Positions 58,286-64,000 of a DNA stretch of 64,000 bases are shown piece after piece; the first letter of the stretch is position 1; each line of letters opens with the position of its first letter. This DNA is from Bin75 sp965200435 (GTDB lineage Bacteria > Nitrospirota > Nitrospiria > Nitrospirales > UBA8639). Both the position numbers and the translations under genes were made by a program. The DNA is taken from NCBI GenBank assembly GCA_965200435.1, contig OZ241337.1, positions 1,116,001 through 1,180,000 on the forward strand, read 5' to 3'. The notes under the pieces were generated by a model. That model did no database searches. It saw only the letters and a program-made list of their open reading frames with translations, and was not told where the DNA came from.

Positions 58286-59041
58286 TCATGACTCGGGTTT
58301 CCATCCTAAACTCGCCAACACGCCTTCGGCCGTATCGCGTACCATTTCGTTTTCATCTTCCAACAACGCAACCACCGGCTGAATGGCGCGGGGATCGCCC
58401 AACCGGGCCAATGATTCGGCCGCATTCCGACGAACCAGCCAGTCCTCGTCCGTCAAGGCCTCCACCAAAGGCGAGAACCCCTTGGGATCCCCGATTTTCC
58501 CAAGGGCTTCGGCCGCATGCCGGCGGACAATCCAATTAGACCCTTTCAGCCCGTCGATCAAGGCATCCGTAGCTCTGGTGTCCCCGATCTTCTTCAAGAC
58601 CCGGGCAACGTCTTCCCGTAACATCGCATCCATTAAGCAGTCCACCAGGGCTGGCACGGCTTCGGGGTCGCCGATCCGTTCCAAGGCCCAGACAGCGGCA
58701 GTTCGGACGCCCCCGTCTTTGTCTTTCAACGCCTTCACCAAGGGTGGCACCGCCCGGGCGCTTTTCAGTTTTCCCAGCGCGGACGCCGCCTGTTCCCGCA
58801 CGGTCCATTCATCATCTCCCAACGCTTCAATCAAGGGATCTATCGTTGATTCGCCTATTTGCACGATGGCATTGACTGCGGCCTCACGAATCACGAGGTC
58901 ATCGTCCTCAAACATCTCCATCAAACGAGGAATGGCCGAGTCACCCATTTGCCCGAGTCCGGCTGCCGCATAATTTTGCAGGCCTTCGTTTTCATCGCGA
59001 AGGGCGGACAACAATTGTTCAATGCGCTGACTCTCAGCCAT
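58286..59041 (-). CDS. HEAT-repeat protein (third of four)
   Basis: A 251-residue protein starting MAESQRIEQLLSALRD. It is built almost wholly of short HEAT-type (PBS lyase-like) repeats with the pattern V/I-R-x-x-A-A-x-A-L-x-x-I/L-G-D-P, e.g. VREQAASALGKLKSARAVPPL, VRRHAAEALGKIGDPKGFSPL. No catalytic motif. Its ATG overlaps the stop of the previous gene by one base (TAATG), so it is translationally coupled. Confidence 0.8.
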   Translation of the reverse strand: MAESQRIEQLLSALRDENEGLQNYAAAGLGQMGDSAIPRLMEMFEDDDLVIREAAVNAIVQIGESTIDPLIEALGDDEWTVREQAASALGKLKSARAVPPLVKALKDKDGGVRTAAVWALERIGDPEAVPALVDCLMDAMLREDVARVLKKIGDTRATDALIDGLKGSNWIVRRHAAEALGKIGDPKGFSPLVEALTDEDWLVRRNAAESLARLGDPRAIQPVVALLEDENEMVRDTAEGVLASLGWKPES

Positions 59042-60132
59042 TACACCTGCTCCTTCTCCGCCCACTGCGCTTCATCCATCTGCGCGGCCGCGGCTTCCAA
59101 TTTGTCGATGATGACCCCGGAGTTATACGAGACCAACCCGTCACGGTCATTTTTCATTTTCTTGAACACCTCCGCATAGGGGCGCAAGGCTTCCACATCC
59201 TTGATCTTTTCCAAAGCTTCCACTGCCAAGACCCGTAACGGTTTGATGGGAATCATGTCAATCAGGAGATCAACGGGCCTGGCGTCTCCGATCAAGCCCA
59301 GCCCCTTGGTCGCCAGTTCTTTGACGCCCGTATCCTTGTCGCGCTTGAGCCGATCGATCAACGGTTCCACCGCCCGGACGTCACCGATTTTTCCCAACAC
59401 GTCCGCCGCAGCTTCACGTACCACCCAATCATCGTCTTCCAAGTACTCGATTAAAATCTCGACGCTCGGACGGCCGATCGGATGCAGTTTTTGCACCGCT
59501 TCTTGCCGAGCCCCTTCCCGGAGTTCGGACGCCTCCACGTCCCGCAATTCATCCATGATTTCGTCGATACGTTCTCGAACGGCGCCGAGTTTTTTCAGGG
59601 TCTGAATCGACAGATCACACAGCGCGGGATCTCCCATCGAATCGACCAGCGCATCGGCGGAGCGCGGGTCCAAGAGATGATCCAGAATGTGGGCCGCATT
59701 CACCCGCGCAGTCTCATCCGGGTCTTTGAGCATGGCGGTCAGGGGGCCTATCGACGTGGGGATGACCCCCAACAGTTTGGTGACGGAGGGTCGAAGGGTT
59801 TCATTTTTCAACAGCTCGACCAGTGCCGCTGCGGTCTCTTCATTCACAACCCCCGCCATTTGCTCCAAGGACGTGACCACGGCCTCCCGGACGCTTTTCT
59901 CCTCGCCCTGCATCAACTGGACCAGCGGCACCCCTGCCTGAGGATCCCGAATCCGTGCCAACATACGGGCCGCTTCGATCTTATAAGCCGGCGCCCCGGT
60001 TTTCATGGCTTCGATGATCAGGACCACGACGTTGGGTCCTCCCTTCAGACACGTGGCCGTGGCGCGCATACGGCGCCAATCTTCTTCATGGTCAAGCTCG
60101 GTCACGATGACGTCAATGGTTTCTTTCGGCAT
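59041..60132 (-). CDS. HEAT-repeat protein (second of four)
   Basis: A 363-residue all-helical protein starting MPKETIDVIVTELDHEEDW. HEAT repeats run through most of the length (for example VREAAADVLGKIGDVRAVEPL and VREAVVTSLEQMAG), with a less regular C-terminal 60 residues (MKNDRDGLVSYNSGVIIDKLEAAAAQ). No enzymatic motif. It follows the first gene by 33 nt and couples to the third by TAATG overlap. Confidence 0.8.
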   Translation of the reverse strand: MPKETIDVIVTELDHEEDWRRMRATATCLKGGPNVVVLIIEAMKTGAPAYKIEAARMLARIRDPQAGVPLVQLMQGEEKSVREAVVTSLEQMAGVVNEETAAALVELLKNETLRPSVTKLLGVIPTSIGPLTAMLKDPDETARVNAAHILDHLLDPRSADALVDSMGDPALCDLSIQTLKKLGAVRERIDEIMDELRDVEASELREGARQEAVQKLHPIGRPSVEILIEYLEDDDWVVREAAADVLGKIGDVRAVEPLIDRLKRDKDTGVKELATKGLGLIGDARPVDLLIDMIPIKPLRVLAVEALEKIKDVEALRPYAEVFKKMKNDRDGLVSYNSGVIIDKLEAAAAQMDEAQWAEKEQV

Positions 60133-60165
60133 GGCGGTGTCTCAAGCCTTCCTGAGCCGTTGGTG

Positions 60166-61263
60166 CTACAACCGCACTCGTTTGGGATTCCATCCCAATT
60201 GGGTCAGGGTTTCCTTAATGTGGTAACGAATGTTTTCATCAGGTTCGCGTTGCAACCGGGACACCAGGGGGGGGACAGCTTTCTGTCCAAACTGGACTAG
60301 GGCTTCACTGGCTTCGTTCCGGATCAAGGTGCTTTCCAGAGCCGTCACCAACAGAGGAATGGCCTCCTCGTCATGGATGCGCGCAAGAGCCCGAATGGCC
60401 TCTTCCACGCTGGCCAGATCCTGTTCGTACCGATTATCCTCACAGGCCGGGGTTCGGTCTTCATAGTCGCTCGTCTTCAACTCGCTGATCAGTCGAAACA
60501 ACAACGGGAGGACCCGTCGATCGCCGATTCTTCCGAGCGCTTCGATGACGCGAACCTGAAGACGGGGCTCCTCAGCGACCCCTAAAAGGGCGTCAACTAC
60601 GCTCTTGTCGCCGATCTGTCCGAGTGCCCTGGCAGCCTCCTGGCGCACGACCGTATCGGGATCGTGTTGCAAAAGCTCCACCAGCGGTTCGATGGCTGTC
60701 CAGGATTTCAAGACACACAAGGCTTCCGTGGCGCGAAGGCGTACCCGCCAATCCTGATCGTCCAGCGACGTCACCAACGGTTCGACCGCGGACTCGCCAA
60801 GGGACGCCAAGGCCGCAATGGCTTCATCGCGCACCGCCGGCACCTTATCTTGGAGAAGTAGCACCAAGGTCTCAACCGATCTGGGGTTCCCGAGACGGCC
60901 CACGGCACGAGCGGCATGCATGCGGACGACCCAATCCTGGCTCAGGAGAGCGGACTGCAGAGGTTCGAGCGCCCGCTCATCGGCAATCTCAGATAGAATG
61001 GACGCTGCGGCCTCCTGCACGGACAGATCCGGGTCCTGCAGGCAGTAACTCAAGTCCACGACGGCCGGAGTTCCAATAGCCGTCAACGCACTGGTGGCGG
61101 CAGTTTTCACGGCTCGATCAGCGTCTCGTAAGGCTTCAATCAACGGATTCACCCCTCGAGGGTCTCGGGCTTCGCCAAGGGCCATGGCCGCATCTTCCCG
61201 AATCCCCCAATCCTCATCCTTTAACGCGGCAATGTGTTCCGCCACACGATCGGCCATGGTCAT
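60166..61263 (-). CDS. HEAT-repeat protein (first of four)
   Basis: A 365-residue protein starting MTMADRVAEHIAALKDEDWG. About ten HEAT repeats are visible (VRMHAARAVGRLGNPRSVETL, VRDEAIAALASLGESAVEPL, VRQEAARALGQIGDKSVVDAL). The start at 61263 (alternative 61257) is well before the first repeat; a longer upstream frame is unlikely. It is the first gene of the cluster and probably has its promoter in 61264-61463. Confidence 0.8.
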   Translation of the reverse strand: MTMADRVAEHIAALKDEDWGIREDAAMALGEARDPRGVNPLIEALRDADRAVKTAATSALTAIGTPAVVDLSYCLQDPDLSVQEAAASILSEIADERALEPLQSALLSQDWVVRMHAARAVGRLGNPRSVETLVLLLQDKVPAVRDEAIAALASLGESAVEPLVTSLDDQDWRVRLRATEALCVLKSWTAIEPLVELLQHDPDTVVRQEAARALGQIGDKSVVDALLGVAEEPRLQVRVIEALGRIGDRRVLPLLFRLISELKTSDYEDRTPACEDNRYEQDLASVEEAIRALARIHDEEAIPLLVTALESTLIRNEASEALVQFGQKAVPPLVSRLQREPDENIRYHIKETLTQLGWNPKRVRL

Positions 61264-61463
61264 CCTATTTTCGTGAGGACCCCCATCGAGAACATTGGTG
61301 CCCCATATCCCTTTGTCTATACGGATAAAAGAGAGCAAACCCTCATGCGGGCAACTTATCACAGCGATTTTTCGAGGGTCAATAAAATCGCGTACATAGA
61401 GGCTATCCCGGAGGGAAACCCGCAGGTCGGGTTAGCATAGCGCAACCCAACGCCTCCATGGCC

Positions 61464-62978
61464 TCAGGTGGAAGGGTCATGTGGAGGGGCAAGTGCCTGC
61501 CCCCGCACCTCTTCCCTGAACGATCGGAAGAGGGACAACATCAAGAGCAGCATGATCACGGCAAAGGGAAACGCGGCAAGGATCGAGCCCATTTGAAGGC
61601 CTTTCAACCCTCCGGACCATAGTAACACGGCTGCCACGACAGATTGGACAATCCCCCACGTAAACTTGATGGTATTCGGAGGGTTCAGATTTCCATTCGA
61701 CGTTAGCGTGCCGAGAACAAAAGTGGCAGAATCCGCGGACGTAATGAAAAACGTGGCAATCAACAAAATCGCAATGAGCGACATGATCCCTCCCAAGGGA
61801 AAATGTTCCAATAGTGTAAACAAGGCGACTTCTTTCCCTTGTGATTCAATGACCTGTTTCATCTCCGCACCCTCAAACATGTCCAAGGAAATAGCCGTCC
61901 CCCCAAAAACCGAAAACCAGAACGCACAAAAAAGCGTCGGGACACACAACACGCCCAGGACAAACTCCCTGACAGTCCGGCCTCGAGAAATTCTGGCAAT
62001 AAAGGTCCCGACGAACGGAGCCCAGGCTATCCACCATGCCCAGTAAAACAGAGTCCAATCCTGTATCCAACGGGAGTCGTCGAACGGCGCTAGGTACAGA
62101 CTCATGGTGGGCAAATTCTGAAGATACGCCCCGAGCGCCGAGGTAAAGACCTCCATAATGAATTTCGTTGGGCCCAAGAACAACAGAAAGCCTATCAGCG
62201 AGACAGCCAGTACCATGTTCAGGTTACTCAGGTATTTGATCCCCCGTTGAAGGCCGGTCTGCGCGGACAGCATGTACAACACCGTGACCACGGCAATCAT
62301 CACCAATTGAAGCATGATGGTGTTAGACAGGGTAAACAGATAGGAGAGCCCCCCGCTGATTTGGATGGCCCCAAAGCCCAATGAAGTCGCCACTCCGAAT
62401 ACCGTGGCAAAAACAGCAATAATATCAATGGCTTGTCCAATCTTCCCCTTCACGAGTTCGCCGAAAATCGGCTCACAACTCGCACTGAACAGCCCTGGTT
62501 TGTCTTTCCGAAATTGAAAATAGGCCAGACACATCGCCACCATGGTGTAAATCCCCCATGGGTGCAGCCCCCAATGAAAAAAAGTATACTGAAGCGCCAA
62601 GCTGGCGGCTTCAGGTGTCTCACCCATGCCTGTAGGCGGGTCATAATAATGGGCGGTGGGCTCCGCCACGCCCCAAAACACCAGCCCAATACCCATCCCT
62701 GCACAAAATAACATGGCGAACCACGTCACCGACGGAAATTCCGGCTTTTCCCCATCTTTTCCCAAGGGAATATCTCCGTACCGCGAAAAAATCAGCGTGG
62801 CCGCCGTGACCAAAAGGCCTACCACGCATAAGAGATAGAACCACCCGAAAGTATCCAGCAGCCAGCGCTGGATAGCGGCGGTGACCGTGGCCAACTGGGT
62901 GGGCACCACGGCCCCCCATACCAAAAACGCCACAGCAAGGGAAAACGAGATCTTAAAGACCGGAGTGGCGGTTTTCAT
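61464..62978 (-). CDS. BCCT-family betaine/choline transporter
   Basis: A 504-residue protein with twelve predicted membrane helices. The characteristic WWIAWAPFVGTFIARISRGRTVREF block and the Trp-rich MGIGLVFWGVAEP segment identify BCCT carriers for glycine betaine, choline or carnitine. The glycine-rich MGIG motif suggests sodium coupling, as in BetP, though this is not certain. It is divergent from the glycine N-methyltransferase gene, so both are likely osmotically controlled. Confidence 0.93.
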   Translation of the reverse strand: MKTATPVFKISFSLAVAFLVWGAVVPTQLATVTAAIQRWLLDTFGWFYLLCVVGLLVTAATLIFSRYGDIPLGKDGEKPEFPSVTWFAMLFCAGMGIGLVFWGVAEPTAHYYDPPTGMGETPEAASLALQYTFFHWGLHPWGIYTMVAMCLAYFQFRKDKPGLFSASCEPIFGELVKGKIGQAIDIIAVFATVFGVATSLGFGAIQISGGLSYLFTLSNTIMLQLVMIAVVTVLYMLSAQTGLQRGIKYLSNLNMVLAVSLIGFLLFLGPTKFIMEVFTSALGAYLQNLPTMSLYLAPFDDSRWIQDWTLFYWAWWIAWAPFVGTFIARISRGRTVREFVLGVLCVPTLFCAFWFSVFGGTAISLDMFEGAEMKQVIESQGKEVALFTLLEHFPLGGIMSLIAILLIATFFITSADSATFVLGTLTSNGNLNPPNTIKFTWGIVQSVVAAVLLWSGGLKGLQMGSILAAFPFAVIMLLLMLSLFRSFREEVRGQALAPPHDPST

Positions 62979-63037
62979 GGGAAAGGCGTGATCCTTTCGT
63001 TGCCGTCAAAGAGAGAGGCATCGGGATGATTCACAAA

Positions 63038-63059
63038 AACCATTTCAAATTAAATGGTT
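63038..63059. promoter_or_regulatory. Inverted repeat in the divergent betaine intergenic region
   Basis: AACCATTT-caaatt-AAATGGTT, a perfect 8-bp inverted repeat, 60 nt from the BCCT start and about 220 nt from the methyltransferase start. It is a candidate operator for one or both genes. No other regulatory element was recognised in 62979-63282. Confidence 0.5.
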
Positions 63060-63282
63060 ATGGAAATCTCAGTCACCCCATGATGAGAAGGGGTTGTCAT
63101 GATAGTTTGCCGTGAACGCCTGCAGAACTCAAGACCAATAATTGATGGAGGGTTGCCCCTAGAGAACCAAATCGTTAAAGTGTAAGTTTCGTAATGGCCT
63201 TTTCTTGTTGTTTCATCCAGCCGAAATGTACACCTGTGTGACAGGGAAGGGCTTGTGAATCTCATCATTGAGGAGGTGGACC

Positions 63283-64000
63283 ATGGGTAAAGGACAGTTG
63301 TACGGTGATAACCCCATCGCCCAACGAAAAACCGACCAATACAAACGAGAATACGTCCATGGATTTGTCCGAAAATGGGATGAACTCATAGACTGGGAGG
63401 CCCGAGCCAAAAGTGAAGGGGATTTTTTCATTAATATCCTGAAAGAACGGGGGGTTAAACGGATCCTGGATGTGGCAACGGGAACCGGATTTCACTCTAT
63501 CCGGCTCCTGAAGGCCGGATTCGACGTGACCAGCGGAGACGGCAGCCCCGAAATGTTGGCACAAGCCTTTGAAAATGCCAAACGCGCGGGATTTATCATG
63601 AAGACCCTTCATGCCGACTGGAGATGGCTGAGTCGGGACGTTCACACCCAATATGATGCGGTCATTTGTCTGGGAAACTCCCTAACCCATCTATTTTCAG
63701 AACAGGATCGCCGGAAAGCCCTGGCCGAATTCTATTCGGTCCTGAGCCACGACGGCGTCCTGGTCCTGGATCAACGGAATTACGACGGCATACTCGATAA
63801 CGGGTTCACCTCCAAACACGTCTATTATTATTGTGGGGACAACGTGAGCGCCGAACCCGAATACGTTGATGAAGGCTTGGCCCGATTCCGGTATCGGTTC
63901 CCGGACGACTCGGAGTATCATCTCAACATGTTCCCCCTCCGCAAGGATTACGTACGAAAACTTATGGCAGAGGTCGGGTTTCAACAGGTCAAAACCTTTG
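63283..64000 (+). CDS. Glycine/sarcosine N-methyltransferase (3' partial)
   Basis: The frame starts with ATG at 63283 behind AGGAGGTGG and runs open to the end of the window (239 residues). It has the SAM motif ILDVATGTGFHSI (residues 61-73), GDGSPEML, and the RNYDGI block, all matching glycine-sarcosine methyltransferases of halophiles that make glycine betaine from glycine in three steps. The full family length is about 270, so some 30 residues lie beyond. The partner dimethylglycine methyltransferase would be expected just downstream. Confidence 0.88.
   Translation, partial: MGKGQLYGDNPIAQRKTDQYKREYVHGFVRKWDELIDWEARAKSEGDFFINILKERGVKRILDVATGTGFHSIRLLKAGFDVTSGDGSPEMLAQAFENAKRAGFIMKTLHADWRWLSRDVHTQYDAVICLGNSLTHLFSEQDRRKALAEFYSVLSHDGVLVLDQRNYDGILDNGFTSKHVYYYCGDNVSAEPEYVDEGLARFRYRFPDDSEYHLNMFPLRKDYVRKLMAEVGFQQVKTF

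Overview
This window is a bacterial chromosome segment, most likely from a Nitrospira-like organism (phylum Nitrospirota), probably from a saline habitat. That placement is an inference. It rests on an octaheme hydroxylamine-oxidoreductase-like protein paired with a NapC/NirT cytochrome, a protochlorophyllide-reductase-domain protein next to an Mrp ATPase in a genome with no visible phototrophy genes, a run of HEAT-repeat proteins, and divergent genes for glycine betaine uptake (BCCT) and synthesis (glycine N-methyltransferase). Lipoproteins and a TesA/YbbA/YbbP set point to a Gram-negative envelope. The 16S rRNA at 24331-25868 would settle the taxonomy.

Layout. 1-3.5 kb: end of a TrpD-like gene, then cysD and a cysN-cysC fusion (sulfate activation), and an SMR efflux gene. 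3.8-7.4 kb: polA and xthA (DNA repair). 7.6-9.9 kb: the multiheme module (hao-like, napC-like). 9.9-11 kb: scar region with a decayed IS1595-type element that cuts a FitAB-like toxin gene. 11-17 kb: a tight minus-strand run trmFO-xerC-hslV-hslU-argB plus a nicotinamidase homologue with lost catalytic residues. 17-20 kb: cysQ and a phosphoglucomutase. 20.2-26 kb: a complete rRNA operon on the minus strand (16S, tRNA-Ile, tRNA-Ala, 23S, 5S) with promoter, boxA sites and terminator. Its 23S gene is interrupted by a group I intron of about 366 nt at E. coli position 1917. A 286-bp MITE-like derivative of the IS1595 element lies just upstream of the rRNA promoter.

26.5-36.8 kb: rhomboid, DHH phosphoesterase, dus, maf, PCP-reductase-domain protein, Mrp, a frameshifted metallophosphoesterase and several small unknowns. 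37-46.5 kb: an IS481-like transposase with a mutated DDE residue, a twin Cys-rich protein, nagZ, pepA, queE, a HAD hydrolase, tRNA-Leu, two lipoproteins, an intact IS1595-type element and a VapBC module. 46.5-53.8 kb: ybbP-ybbA divergent from tesA, CDGSH and ChaN-like proteins. 53.8-55.9 kb: an AT-rich island with unknown and broken genes beside tRNA-Gly. 56-64 kb: ugd, four consecutive HEAT-repeat genes, a BCCT transporter and a divergent glycine/sarcosine N-methyltransferase that runs off the end.

No CRISPR array, prophage, or large secondary-metabolite or defence cluster was seen. The strongest unusual feature is the 23S intron. Next are the hao-napC pair, the HEAT-repeat operon and several proteins whose active sites have decayed.
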